Shown: piece after piece, positions 8,802 to 17,256 of the stretch
Layout of the letters: each line of letters opens with the position of its first letter
How positions within the stretch are numbered: position 1 is the stretch's first letter
Source of the DNA: Acidimicrobiales bacterium AG-410-I20
GTDB lineage: Bacteria > Actinomycetota > Acidimicrobiia > Acidimicrobiales > MedAcidi-G1
DNA length: 49,262 bases
Direction: 5' to 3'
Assembly (NCBI GenBank): GCA_949538625.1
Contig: CATISD010000112.1
Coordinates: forward strand, 1 to 49,262
The notes under the pieces: model-generated
What the model saw: only the letters and a program-made list of their open reading frames with translations
The model's database searches: none
What the model was told of the DNA's origin: nothing
Translations under genes and position numbers: made by a program

Positions 8802-9396
8802 ACTCTTCGATCACACCCATTAGGCCGCGTGTGAGCATTTTCGAAGTCAAATGAGCCATATCTTCAACCGATTTTCTTTGTCCATCGTTCATCCAGTGGC
8901 GGAGCATCCCCACAAGTAAGCCAAAAGTTCCGGAAGCTGTAGCGACTGATTTTTCTAGATCGAGTGACTGCATATTTCTAGCCATACGAATAGTGAGGTT
9001 GTCTTGTAACTTCCGGAGTTCATGTCGAAGTTCTGCTTCTTGAATATCTGAAGCTCCAAAAAGAAAATTAAATGCATCTGGTTTATCTTCAAAGAACTTG
9101 AAGAATCCTAGTATTCCTAGCTCAGTCCATTCCAAAACATTGCTAGAAGACTCGCGACGCGAATCAATTGACTTTTGAAGTTGGTCAATAGTCTCACGCA
9201 GAACTAAGAAATACATTTCTTGTTTTGATTCGAAATGCTGATACAGGACAGGCTTTGTGACTCCAGCTTTCTTTGCGACATCATCCATTGAGGTTTGATG
9301 GAAACCCTGGCGAGCAATTACATGTAAAGCGGTCTCTAATAACTGTTCCCGACGCTCAGGTGCAGGAAGACGAGAGACAGTTGGAGTATCGGTCAT
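8785..9396 (-). CDS. TetR/AcrR-family transcriptional regulator
   Basis: This 203-residue protein has an N-terminal helix-turn-helix with the classic sequence TSMDDVAKKAGVTKPVLYQHF (about residues 35-55). A helical ligand-binding and dimerisation domain of no assignable specificity follows. TACGTT lies six bases before the ATG. The downstream gene on the same strand is absent (it converges on the Nudix gene), so it is a single-gene unit. The target is unknown. The upstream small membrane protein gene ends 45 bases before it on the same strand. Confidence 0.9.
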   Translation of the reverse strand: MTDTPTVSRLPAPERREQLLETALHVIARQGFHQTSMDDVAKKAGVTKPVLYQHFESKQEMYFLVLRETIDQLQKSIDSRRESSSNVLEWTELGILGFFKFFEDKPDAFNFLFGASDIQEAELRHELRKLQDNLTIRMARNMQSLDLEKSVATASGTFGLLVGMLRHWMNDGQRKSVEDMAHLTSKMLTRGLMGVIEEFSQDS

Positions 9397-9402
9397 ACCC
9401 GA

Positions 9403-9408
9403 AACGTA
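9403..9408 (-). promoter_or_regulatory. Predicted leaderless -10 element of the tetR-like gene
   Basis: TACGTT on the minus strand ends six bases before the ATG at 9396. No Shine-Dalgarno sequence is visible. Confidence 0.55.
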
Positions 9409-9441
9409 GCCACTTTAGAGGTAAAACTCCTTATCGGGCTT

Positions 9442-9693
9442 TTATTCCCTGTCCATATCTACCGCTGCTTTTACTGCATGATGTAGAACAATTGACGGGG
9501 CGAGAAGACAAGAACCGAGAATCAGCAGAACAATCAGGGTAATGGCTATTGCGTTTGTGAAACTTGTTGCAAAACCGATAATGAAAACGATTAGCGCAAT
9601 AAGGAAAGCGAAGTAACCACTACGTTGTCCTAACTTGGCCAAACGAGCCAGACGTTTTCGCCGAAGAAGGACAGGGTCTTCATGAAGAGACAT
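9442..9693 (-). CDS. Small two-helix membrane protein of unknown function
   Basis: This 83-residue protein has a basic N-terminus (RRKRLARLAKLGQR) and two hydrophobic segments, about residues 29-45 and 48-67, predicted to form a membrane hairpin. A short acidic tail follows. A longer frame begins at 9774 but would overlap the glycosyltransferase gene by 95 bases. The ATG at 9693, which overlaps that gene's end by only 14 bases, is preferred. It is probably translated from the same mRNA as the glycosyltransferase. No family is recognised. Confidence 0.6.
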   Translation of the reverse strand: MSLHEDPVLLRRKRLARLAKLGQRSGYFAFLIALIVFIIGFATSFTNAIAITLIVLLILGSCLLAPSIVLHHAVKAAVDMDRE

Positions 9694-10744
9694 GTATCCA
9701 GCCTGCCTCAATGATGAGGTTTGACAAACGCTGAGCCATTTTTTTGAAAGAAAGTTCTCGAGAAGCCACATCAAAATTGTGTATCAAGAGAGTGTTCAAA
9801 CCCTCTGTATCATTTAATCGTTCGTGCATCGCGTCAGTGTCTTCTGTAGCAAACCAATGAAATCCTAATCCTCTTAGTTCGTCTGCGACGGGGTAGTTTC
9901 CGACGAAAACAGGTCGGTGATATATCGCAGCTTCAATAGGTGGATTTCCAAAACCTTCCCATGTCGATGGGAAAGCTATTAGGTCAGCCGCTGCATAGAT
10001 ATCAGCGCGGTTCTCAAGGGAAAGGTGAATCACGGGGCAGCTTGCTGAGGATAGTTCTGAAACAAGCTGAGGGCCATAATTATCTTCGGCAGGACCAGAA
10101 ATCCAATAGGTTCCGCCAAGTTTTTCGGTGACTTCTATTGCCTTGTCTATTCCTTTACGTTCTATTGCACGCACCGGATGAGCGACAAGAAGTGTCTCTT
10201 CCGGAAGGCAAAGCCGTTCTCGTGTTAATTCACGATTCCCTGATTCAACGTCAACATTGAACCCGTTATAGATAGTGACTGCTTCAATGCCGCGAACAGA
10301 CATTTCCCGGCGGGTTAGTTCGTTGATAGTTACGTGCTTCCAAGCTGAATCGTCAACAGGAAGATCTTTAACATGGGAGTATTGCTCTCGCTGCCATGGG
10401 GGGTCGTGATGATGAATGATGGCAGGGCGTCCTCTCAGAACTTCAGCTGCTGCATGTGAGGCTGCAAGATTCAAAGGTATTGAGAGGAGGTTTTCAACAA
10501 TAACTAGGTCCTGTCCTTTAAGAGCATTATGAAGTTCGCTCAGATCGGGTGCTTGTTCATCTCCAATTCCAAGACCTTCAACTATTGTTGTTTCGCCGGG
10601 GCTTTTCCAGCCTGGCTCAAAGGAGCCTGCTACCCAAGAAACATCAAACCCAAGACCTGCAAGGACTTCAGCCCAGTTTTGGGCAACAACTGAGACTCCG
10701 TCAGTAGGTCCAAATCTAAATGATAAGAAAGAACATTTGGGCAT
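9680..10744 (-). CDS. GT4-family glycosyltransferase
   Basis: This 354-residue GT-B enzyme starts with FRFGPTDGVSVVAQNW, the acceptor-side loop. It has the nucleotide-sugar motif with E-x7-E in WEGFGNPPIEA (near residue 264) and a mid-region VAHPVRAIERKGID at the start of the second Rossmann domain. Retaining enzymes of this family transfer a sugar from a nucleotide donor. Donor and acceptor are not determined. Its start codon shares a CATG with the start codon of the divergent GH63-like gene. A TAGTCT element lies ten bases upstream, inside that gene. Confidence 0.88.
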   Translation of the reverse strand: MPKCSFLSFRFGPTDGVSVVAQNWAEVLAGLGFDVSWVAGSFEPGWKSPGETTIVEGLGIGDEQAPDLSELHNALKGQDLVIVENLLSIPLNLAASHAAAEVLRGRPAIIHHHDPPWQREQYSHVKDLPVDDSAWKHVTINELTRREMSVRGIEAVTIYNGFNVDVESGNRELTRERLCLPEETLLVAHPVRAIERKGIDKAIEVTEKLGGTYWISGPAEDNYGPQLVSELSSASCPVIHLSLENRADIYAAADLIAFPSTWEGFGNPPIEAAIYHRPVFVGNYPVADELRGLGFHWFATEDTDAMHERLNDTEGLNTLLIHNFDVASRELSFKKMAQRLSNLIIEAGWIHVSS

Positions 10745-11912
10745 GAATAACTCGAGACTATTTGATACTAATTTTAAGAATTCAGTTAACCAGATTATGA
10801 AAAAAAACTGGGTTACTGAAGGCTATGCCGCTCCAAATCAGAAGACGTACCCTTGGCAGTGGTTATGGGATTCTTCTTTTCATGCGCTCATCTGGAATGA
10901 ATTAGGAGAACCTGAACGCGCTCAACAAGAATTAAAAGAAATATTTCGGCCACAGTTTGATTCGGGTTGTGTGCCTCACATTAATTATGTGCGTGACCCA
11001 GACATCCATTTCGATCTTTGGGGGAGAAAAGGATGTTCTTCAATAACGCAACCTCCAATGTATGGACATGCCATATCTCACCTCAGCCAAACTGGAAATT
11101 GTCCGCCACAGGAAGTGCTGTCAGCAGCAACTGCAGGATTATCATTCTTGTTAAACCAGCGAGATCGTCATGAATCAGGATTAGTTCTTCTATGCCATCC
11201 CTGGGAATCAGGAGCAGATGACAGTTCTAGATGGGACTATTTTTGTTCCGGCGACTTCAATGTTGACCGTTGGAAAATAGAGAAGAATCGATTAGTAGGG
11301 ACAATAGAACGATCTAAAGATGGTTCTCCAATTCGAAATCCAGATTTCTTGGTTGCCTCAATAGGGTTCAACGCACTTCTAGCGTTCAACGCATTTGAAT
11401 TGGCTTCCGTCACAGGAGATGAAAGCATGCTTCACTCTGCAGAAGAGATAGTGAATGCGATAAATCAAAGATGGGATGAGTCTTATCTCACTTGGGTGGA
11501 TGCTGGAAGTCATGAATCTACTTCTGGGAAATGCCGGACCTTAGATGCGTTACTGCCTCTGCTAGTCATAAGTAGAGGGCAGATTTCAAAAAAAGTTCTG
11601 AAAGAACTGAGTTCTAACGATGCTTACAGAGCTCAATACGGGTTACGCGGAGTTCATAAATCCGAGCCAACATTTCACCCAACAAAATACTGGCGTGGCC
11701 CCGTTTGGCCGCAACTTGCGTATCTGGTTACTTTGGCCATACTTAGATTTGATGCTTCCTTGGCAAAGGAGGTTACCTTTCAAGTAGCTGAAGGAGCTCA
11801 TATTTCAGGATTCGCAGAATACTGGCACCCTGATACCGGAAAAGGCCAAGGCGCCATTCCTCAATCTTGGGCTGGTTTATCTCTTGTATCAGCGAAAAGA
11901 CTGTCTAACTGA
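10743..11912 (+). CDS. GH63/MGH1-like glycoside hydrolase
   Basis: This 389-residue (alpha/alpha)6-barrel enzyme has the signature WQWLWDSSFHA (about residues 38-48), containing the catalytic Asp region. Near the C-terminus it has KYWRGPVWPQ and a FAEYWHPDTGKG segment with the second catalytic acid. Relatives include glucosylglycerate and mannosylglycerate hydrolases and amylo-glucosidase-like proteins. A role in compatible-solute turnover is possible but not shown. An in-frame TTG lies two codons upstream. The ATG is preferred, with GAACAT six bases before it. The start is head to head with the glycosyltransferase gene, suggesting linked synthesis and breakdown of one glycoside (inference). 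Confidence 0.82.
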   Translation: MNNSRLFDTNFKNSVNQIMKKNWVTEGYAAPNQKTYPWQWLWDSSFHALIWNELGEPERAQQELKEIFRPQFDSGCVPHINYVRDPDIHFDLWGRKGCSSITQPPMYGHAISHLSQTGNCPPQEVLSAATAGLSFLLNQRDRHESGLVLLCHPWESGADDSSRWDYFCSGDFNVDRWKIEKNRLVGTIERSKDGSPIRNPDFLVASIGFNALLAFNAFELASVTGDESMLHSAEEIVNAINQRWDESYLTWVDAGSHESTSGKCRTLDALLPLLVISRGQISKKVLKELSSNDAYRAQYGLRGVHKSEPTFHPTKYWRGPVWPQLAYLVTLAILRFDASLAKEVTFQVAEGAHISGFAEYWHPDTGKGQGAIPQSWAGLSLVSAKRLSN

Positions 11913-12449
11913 TCCGATAATTTCAGAGCCATCGTCTTGGAATAAGTAGCAATGCACTCCTCGAAACTGTGCAATTTCATGCTCAAAATTTGTTCGATTA
12001 GGTGTTAGATAGTGAATCTCTAACACCGAAAGCTCATAAATTACCCCAACAAAGTCTTCAAAACTCTCGTAACACTGGCTAACTGCAAAAGCAGTCATTT
12101 CTTCATCTCCAGGCCAAACTGCACCATTTCGTGCTGGGTGTTGCACAAGTCGATAAATCTCAAATTGATGTGGCCCATTACAAGGAACTTGAGTGTTCAA
12201 TTCAATATGGCGGTCGTTGCTGACCCAGGCGTACATATTGAAACAATCACCCTGCGCCAAGTCATGCAAATTCACAGGCTCTCCAAACCAATCAGGCGCA
12301 TCTTCATCAACAAGTGACGGACGAGTCTCAATGACCGTTGTAGAAGAACGATTTTCTTCAGAACTCGCTTCAGAGGCATCTTGGTTTCCGCAACTTGATA
12401 ATAAGAAACTCATAAAAAATAGCAAACAAGAAAAACGATAAACGCTCAT
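11889..12449 (-). CDS. Lipoprotein with Septum_form-like domain
   Basis: The protein of about 186 residues has a lipoprotein signal peptide (hydrophobic stretch then LLSSC at about residues 15-19). The exported domain shows the pattern of the actinobacterial septum-formation (PF13845-like) family: GDCFN, a VPCNGPH motif, a CYESFEDFVG segment, and YLTPNR leading to HCYLF. Four conserved cysteines could form two disulfides. Function is poorly known in the family. The ATG at 12449 follows TACTCT by six bases. A longer frame from 12542 would run through ccmA and is rejected. The 3' end overlaps the GH63-like gene by 24 bases. Confidence 0.75.
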   Translation of the reverse strand: MSVYRFSCLLFFMSFLLSSCGNQDASEASSEENRSSTTVIETRPSLVDEDAPDWFGEPVNLHDLAQGDCFNMYAWVSNDRHIELNTQVPCNGPHQFEIYRLVQHPARNGAVWPGDEEMTAFAVSQCYESFEDFVGVIYELSVLEIHYLTPNRTNFEHEIAQFRGVHCYLFQDDGSEIIGSVRQSFR

Positions 12450-12455
12450 AAGGTT

Positions 12456-12461
12456 AGAGTA
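12456..12461 (-). promoter_or_regulatory. Predicted leaderless -10 element of the lipoprotein gene
   Basis: TACTCT on the minus strand lies six bases before the ATG at 12449. It is 14 bases from the opposite-facing ccmA -10 candidate. Confidence 0.55.
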
Positions 12462-12475
12462 GCCAGACTCGGCGC

Positions 12476-12481
12476 TACCGT
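12476..12481 (+). promoter_or_regulatory. Predicted leaderless -10 element of the ccm operon
   Basis: TACCGT is followed by six bases and the GTG of ccmA at 12488. No Shine-Dalgarno sequence is present, so the first gene of the operon is predicted to be translated from a leaderless mRNA. Confidence 0.55.
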
Positions 12482-12487
12482 GGCATC

Positions 12488-13147
12488 GTGGAAGTAATTC
12501 AGCTTCATGAAGCAATGGTTTTTTTAGGTCGATTTCCTGCACTTGCAGGAGTGAATTTGGTTGTTCACACTGGAGAAATTATCGCATTACAGGGAGCAAA
12601 TGGGGCAGGTAAAACCACTTTGCTTAAACTATGTGCTGGATTAATACCTTTAGATAAAGGATCAGGAAAAGTTCTAGGTCATAACTTAAATTCCGAACAA
12701 AAGTCAATTCGACGTTCGGTAGCAATGCTGGGTCATACGAGTGGCTTATATGAAGACTTGACAGTAGATGAAAATATTCTTTTTTGGGCTCAAGCCACTG
12801 GGCTAGATAAAGCAGCAGCTCACGACCGTCGAGACGATGCAATACAGAGAATGGGGATCGAAGAGCGGTTACGAAGATTACCGGTTTCCCGACTATCAGC
12901 AGGGCAAAAAAGAAGAACGTCGTTAGCTTCTCTCGCCGTACGACGCCCGCAACTTTGGCTATTAGACGAACCGCATTCTGGTTTAGATCAGGAAGGAAGA
13001 GAATCAGTTGATCTATTCATAAACGAAGTCGTTAAGGCAGGAGCAACTGTAGTTATAGCTTCTCATGAACTAGACCGAATCAACTCTCTTTCACCTCGCG
13101 TTATATCAATTACAGGCGGAGTTGTAGCAGATGGAGAGAGTCAGTGA
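12488..13147 (+). CDS. ccmA: Heme exporter ATP-binding protein CcmA
   Basis: This 219-residue ABC ATPase is the first gene of the cytochrome c maturation operon. Walker A is GANGAGKTT (about residues 36-44), the signature is LSAGQKRR (about 136-143), Walker B is LWLLDEP, and the switch histidine is in ASHE. With CcmB, CcmC and CcmD it powers release of the heme-loaded CcmE chaperone from the membrane complex. The start is GTG, and the stop overlaps the ccmB start by four bases (GTGA). Sequence alone could also fit a generic short ABC-2 type ATPase. The neighbouring genes make CcmA clear. Confidence 0.92.
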   Translation: MEVIQLHEAMVFLGRFPALAGVNLVVHTGEIIALQGANGAGKTTLLKLCAGLIPLDKGSGKVLGHNLNSEQKSIRRSVAMLGHTSGLYEDLTVDENILFWAQATGLDKAAAHDRRDDAIQRMGIEERLRRLPVSRLSAGQKRRTSLASLAVRRPQLWLLDEPHSGLDQEGRESVDLFINEVVKAGATVVIASHELDRINSLSPRVISITGGVVADGESQ

Positions 13148-13818
13148 AGCAGTTTGTTAATGACTTATTTTTAGTCACGACGAAAGATCTTCGTATAGAA
13201 ATCAGGTCTCGAGTGATCATAAATCAAGTCGCCCCTTTTGCTGTGCTGGTACTGGTCTTATTTGGTTTCGCTTTGGACGCAGACCAAAGAACTCTTCGTT
13301 TATTTGCACCAGGATTATTCTGGGTAGCGATCTTGCTCTGCTTGCTACTTGCAGTGCAACGCTCAGTTTCTCTTGAAGCAATAAATGATTCTTTATTGGG
13401 GCTCAAATTGGCCGGACTTTCTCCATCGTCAATTTTTCTTGGCAAAGCAATGGCAGTATTTGTTCAACTACTTTTCTTAGAACTCTTCCTTACAGGAGGA
13501 GTAATCATCTTTTATGGAGTATCAATAGATGATCTTGCATTATGGATAGTTTCAGGGCTTGTAGCTGCTTTAGCCTTATCCGCAACTGGTACTCTTTATG
13601 GAGCCTTGGCATCGGGATTAGAAGTACGAGAAACACTTTTACCAATCTTGCTACTTCCAGTGTTGGCTCCCGTGCTTATTGGGGCTACAAAGGCTTATAG
13701 TGGCGCTCTTGGAGAAACAGTAACAAACGGTTGGCAATGGACAGGACTTTTATCATTATTTGCGTTAGCTGCGCTAATGCTGGGTGCAATGGCTTACGGA
13801 GTTCTAGTAGAAGAGTAA
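13144..13818 (+). CDS. ccmB: Heme exporter permease CcmB
   Basis: This 224-residue membrane protein has about six hydrophobic segments and a cytoplasmic N-terminus carrying TKDLRIEIRSR, a typical CcmB opening. It partners CcmA in the heme-handling ABC complex of the inner membrane. The start is GTG, overlapping the ccmA stop by four bases, so translation is coupled. ccmC begins 17 bases downstream. Identity rests on both the sequence pattern and its place in a complete operon. Confidence 0.9.
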   Translation: MKQFVNDLFLVTTKDLRIEIRSRVIINQVAPFAVLVLVLFGFALDADQRTLRLFAPGLFWVAILLCLLLAVQRSVSLEAINDSLLGLKLAGLSPSSIFLGKAMAVFVQLLFLELFLTGGVIIFYGVSIDDLALWIVSGLVAALALSATGTLYGALASGLEVRETLLPILLLPVLAPVLIGATKAYSGALGETVTNGWQWTGLLSLFALAALMLGAMAYGVLVEE

Positions 13819-13835
13819 GACTTTAGAGAAGCAAA

Positions 13836-14633
13836 ATGAGTACAGGAAAAATTTTCAAACAAAACCGAGGCGCCACTAGCTCTCCGAAATCAAGGATATT
13901 AGGACTAGCCACCTTGTTAGGTTTAGTCACACTTTTTGTCTTTGCTTTTTTCCTCACAGATCCTGATGTGCGTCTTCATCCCATAACAGGAGATGAGATC
14001 GGCCAATTTGATGCCGTTCGGCTACTTTATCTTCACGTCCCAATGGCAATCATCGGTCCTTATATTGCCCCTCTAGTAGGTGCTGTCGCTTCGGTCGGTT
14101 ACTTAATCAAACGAACGCAATGGTGGGATGTAACTGCACATGCCGCGATTGAAGTAGGAACTATATTCTGCGGCTTAGTCCTTCTGACGGGCTCTATTTG
14201 GGGCCGACCCGTATGGAATACATGGTGGGAATGGGGAGATGTTCGATTAATGACCACCTTGATTCTCTTCTTAATGCTTCTTGGTTATTTAGCCCTTCGC
14301 CGTGTAGTTCCGGATGGCCAAAAGCAAGCTCGCAGATCAGCAATTGTGGCGATAGTAGCAGCAATAAATCTTCCGATTATTAATCGCTCCGTTGAGTGGT
14401 GGGAGAGTCGCACACTTCATCAAAAATCAACTTTAAGTGAACTAAAAATCGAAGATTTAACTTTTTTTACACTCATGATGGGAATCGTTGTCTTTTTAAT
14501 GCTATTCACGTGGCTTGTTTTACACCGATTTAGATTGGGATGGCTTGAAAAAGAATCTTTAGAACAAGATGCCCTAACAGCAATTGCAGAAAGAAGATCT
14601 GAGGCGACAACTAACGAAGAGGAAACATTATGA
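13836..14633 (+). CDS. ccmC: Heme exporter protein CcmC
   Basis: This 265-residue polytopic protein of the heme-handling family has about six transmembrane helices. The tryptophan-rich periplasmic motif is present as NTWWEWGDVRLM (near residue 128). Histidines in LHVP and in the later HQKS loop fit the heme ligands flanking that motif. CcmC presents heme to CcmE. An extra positively charged, Glu-rich C-terminal tail of about 30 residues is present. The stop overlaps the ccmD start by four bases. Confidence 0.93.
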   Translation: MSTGKIFKQNRGATSSPKSRILGLATLLGLVTLFVFAFFLTDPDVRLHPITGDEIGQFDAVRLLYLHVPMAIIGPYIAPLVGAVASVGYLIKRTQWWDVTAHAAIEVGTIFCGLVLLTGSIWGRPVWNTWWEWGDVRLMTTLILFLMLLGYLALRRVVPDGQKQARRSAIVAIVAAINLPIINRSVEWWESRTLHQKSTLSELKIEDLTFFTLMMGIVVFLMLFTWLVLHRFRLGWLEKESLEQDALTAIAERRSEATTNEEETL

Positions 14634-14779
14634 CGCATTTGGGATATCTGATTGCAGGTTGGGGGATAGCGTTAATAGTGTTCCTTACCTACGTGACTTC
14701 AATATTTCGACGAGCACGTTCCGCAGCCCCTCGAGTGCCTTCAGAGCGGCAAAGATGGATGACTTCTTCAGAGAAATAA
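14630..14779 (+). CDS. ccmD: CcmD-like small heme exporter subunit
   Basis: This 49-residue protein starts at the ATG that overlaps the ccmC stop (ATGA). One hydrophobic helix (about residues 5-25, beginning HLGYLIAGWGIAL) precedes a basic cytoplasmic tail with FRRARS. This matches the layout of CcmD: a short N-terminus, the Tyr/Gly-rich helix start, then a positively charged tail. CcmD stabilises the CcmABC-CcmE complex. The protein is too short for similarity alone to be decisive. Its position between ccmC and ccmE is the main support. Confidence 0.8.
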   Translation: MTHLGYLIAGWGIALIVFLTYVTSIFRRARSAAPRVPSERQRWMTSSEK

Positions 14780-14783
14780 AACC

Positions 14784-15302
14784 GTGACTGACGATCTTGC
14801 TCCACAACCGACTCGACCAGATAAATCACCGCGCCGCCGCGCTCCTCTTATCGCGACAGTTCTTTTACTACTCGGTGTAGGAGCAGTTTTGTTTGTAACT
14901 CTTGGTGATGCTGCCTTAATTTTTTATGAAGTAGACGAAGCAGTAGATAAAAGAGAAGATTTGGTTGAAAAACGATTCAGAGTTGTGGGTACACCACTAC
15001 CAGGAATAGTAGAGACAAGAATCGGAGGAGAGTCAACCGTTGTCTTCACATTCTGTGCTGGAGGAGTCTATGCAGACGTAGCTCATACTGGAGATCCGGC
15101 AGAACTATTCCAACCCGGAGTTCCAGTTGTTCTTCAAGGCAAATGGGTCACAGGATTTCTTGCAGAAATAGAGTCTCTTGAAAATTCTGCAAATGATGGA
15201 TGGTTTCTTTTAACAGACCACATGGTTGTAAAACACGACAACGATTATCGAACAGACAAAGATCGTGTAACGGATATTGCATCTTGTGCACTGAAAGAGT
15301 AA
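14784..15302 (+). CDS. ccmE: Periplasmic heme chaperone CcmE
   Basis: This 172-residue protein has a basic N-terminus, one membrane anchor (about residues 20-42) and the OB-fold periplasmic domain. The motif KHDNDY near residue 150 supplies the histidine that binds heme covalently and the tyrosine four residues later (HxxxY). This is therefore the classical His form, not the Cys variant found in archaea and some anaerobes. It shuttles heme from CcmC to CcmF. It starts with GTG four bases after ccmD. The C-terminal tail after the motif is short. Confidence 0.92.
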   Translation: MTDDLAPQPTRPDKSPRRRAPLIATVLLLLGVGAVLFVTLGDAALIFYEVDEAVDKREDLVEKRFRVVGTPLPGIVETRIGGESTVVFTFCAGGVYADVAHTGDPAELFQPGVPVVLQGKWVTGFLAEIESLENSANDGWFLLTDHMVVKHDNDYRTDKDRVTDIASCALKE

Positions 15303-15309
15303 AGATTCT

Positions 15310-17256
15310 GTGAACTCAGCCCTCGGTTCAGGTTTTGTAGCACTTGGTGTAGCCGCATCATTATTGGGTATTTCAACAATTGTTCATGGTTTCGTTACTG
15401 GCTCAAATAAATCGTTTCTTCGTGTTCGTTGGTTTGTTGTGTTACTTGCAACAGCAGCGGTTGGCCAATTCGTTGTGATGGAAATAGCTTTAATAACACG
15501 TGACTTTACCGTAGCTTTTGTCGCAGAACATGGAAGTTCACGAACCCCATCTCTATTCAACTTCGCCACACTCTGGTCAGCGTTAGAAGGCTCCATACTT
15601 TTGTGGGTATTGGTTCTTGTCGGTTACTTAGTTTTGGTTGTTTGGAGGTTTAGGAAACGCCTCATAGATCCGGTAGTTAGCTGGGCCCTGCTCGTTCTCT
15701 TAGCCATATGCTTGTTTTTCTTTTTACTTCTCGCAGGTCCAGCATTTCCTTTTCATACTTTTGAACCATGGGCAGGATATGACGGCCCAGGTCCTAACCC
15801 TCTGCTTCAGAATCATGTGCTTATGGCGTTTCATCCACCAGTGCTTTATCTCGGTTATGTCGGATTCTCAGTCCCCTTTGCTTTTGCAATTGCTCTACTC
15901 ATTACAAGGCGTCATGGAGAAGGCTGGCTTACAGAGACGAGAAGGTGGACTCTCACGGCTTGGGGCTGTCTGACAGTTGGAATTCTTCTTGGAGCATGGT
16001 GGTCATATGAAGTTCTTGGATGGGGCGGGTACTGGGCGTGGGATCCAGTTGAGAATGCCTCACTTCTACCTTGGCTAACCGGGACAGCCTATTTACATTC
16101 AGTAATGGTTCAAGAGCAGAAAGGAATGTTACGCGTATGGAACCTTTCGCTACTATGTTCCACTTTTGCTCTAACGATTCTTGGAACGTTTATTACTCGT
16201 TCCGGAGTTCTTGATTCCGTTCACGCATTTACAGAGTCCGGAATAGGGCCTATGCTCCTTGCTTTCTTTACTTTAGTTGTGATCGTTGTTCTTCTTTTGA
16301 TTTTTATAAGAGGCGGCGACATTCGCTCAGAAGGGTTAATCGAAACCCCTGTTTCAAGAACAGGTGCATTCTTAACAAACAATTTGCTCTTTGCTGGTTT
16401 CGCGTTTGTTGTTCTCTTAGGAACAGTCTTCCCGCTAATAGTTGAAGCAATAAATGGAAACCGTATTTCGGTTGGAAATCCTTATTTTGAACGAATGACA
16501 ATGCCAATTGGGTTTTTATTGCTGTTCTTGATGGCTATCGCTCCGGCCCTCCCGTGGGGGAGAACAGGTAGCGAACTTTTGTCCAAAAGGCTTTGGTGGC
16601 CGGCAGTGTTTGGAACACTGACAATAGTGTTGGGCGTAGCACTTGGTGCAAGAGGCTGGGCCCCCACCCTTGCAATTGGATTAGCAGGATTTGCTATAGG
16701 GGGAGCGGCCCGCCCTCTTGTTCTAGCGGTAAGGTCAAAAGGACCCACTGGTTTTTTTGGAAGATCAAGTGGCGGCATGGTTGTTCACATCGGGGTAGCA
16801 ATAGTTGCAGTCGCTCTTGCTGTGTCTTCTTCCTACCTACGACAAACTGAGTTTCGTTTTTCAGACATTGGAGATACAGCCACTTTCGCTGGTCATGAAC
16901 TTGTTTTCCAAGGAAATGTAGTTATAGAAAAACAAGAAAAAATTGAAACAGTGGTAAAAGTGGCTATTGATAAAAAAATCTTCACACCAGCAATAAGTAT
17001 CTTTCCATTCAGCGGCCAGCCCATAGGAACCCCGAGTACACGTTCAACATGGAAAGACGATGTTCAACTTTCCGTGTTAAAAGTGCCAGAAACATCAGAT
17101 GAATCAACAGTTGTACGAGTAACAGTGCAGCCAATGGTTTGGTGGTTGTGGGTAGGAGGTGCGGTAATGGCTGCTGGAACCATAATGGCGATTATTCCGG
17201 CCCGTCGTAAAAACAAAATAGGAATTCATGAAGATGTAGAAAAGGTCAACTCATGA
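15310..17256 (+). CDS. ccmF: Cytochrome c heme lyase subunit CcmF
   Basis: This 648-residue polytopic protein has about 13-15 hydrophobic segments. The heme-handling tryptophan motif reads GGYWAWDPVENAS (about residues 239-251), followed by the LPWL segment, as in all CcmF proteins. A large soluble loop of about 110 residues near the C-terminus (after SSSYLRQTEF) faces the outside before the last helix. CcmF receives heme from CcmE and ligates it to apocytochrome c together with CcmH. The start is GTG, seven bases after ccmE. The stop overlaps ccmG by four bases. Confidence 0.96.
   Translation: MNSALGSGFVALGVAASLLGISTIVHGFVTGSNKSFLRVRWFVVLLATAAVGQFVVMEIALITRDFTVAFVAEHGSSRTPSLFNFATLWSALEGSILLWVLVLVGYLVLVVWRFRKRLIDPVVSWALLVLLAICLFFFLLLAGPAFPFHTFEPWAGYDGPGPNPLLQNHVLMAFHPPVLYLGYVGFSVPFAFAIALLITRRHGEGWLTETRRWTLTAWGCLTVGILLGAWWSYEVLGWGGYWAWDPVENASLLPWLTGTAYLHSVMVQEQKGMLRVWNLSLLCSTFALTILGTFITRSGVLDSVHAFTESGIGPMLLAFFTLVVIVVLLLIFIRGGDIRSEGLIETPVSRTGAFLTNNLLFAGFAFVVLLGTVFPLIVEAINGNRISVGNPYFERMTMPIGFLLLFLMAIAPALPWGRTGSELLSKRLWWPAVFGTLTIVLGVALGARGWAPTLAIGLAGFAIGGAARPLVLAVRSKGPTGFFGRSSGGMVVHIGVAIVAVALAVSSSYLRQTEFRFSDIGDTATFAGHELVFQGNVVIEKQEKIETVVKVAIDKKIFTPAISIFPFSGQPIGTPSTRSTWKDDVQLSVLKVPETSDESTVVRVTVQPMVWWLWVGGAVMAAGTIMAIIPARRKNKIGIHEDVEKVNS

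Noticed and set aside
9694-9774. N-terminal extension of the small membrane protein (start at 9774)
   Set aside because: It would overlap the glycosyltransferase gene by 95 bases and add a segment unrelated to the membrane hairpin. The ATG at 9693 fits a normal short overlap.
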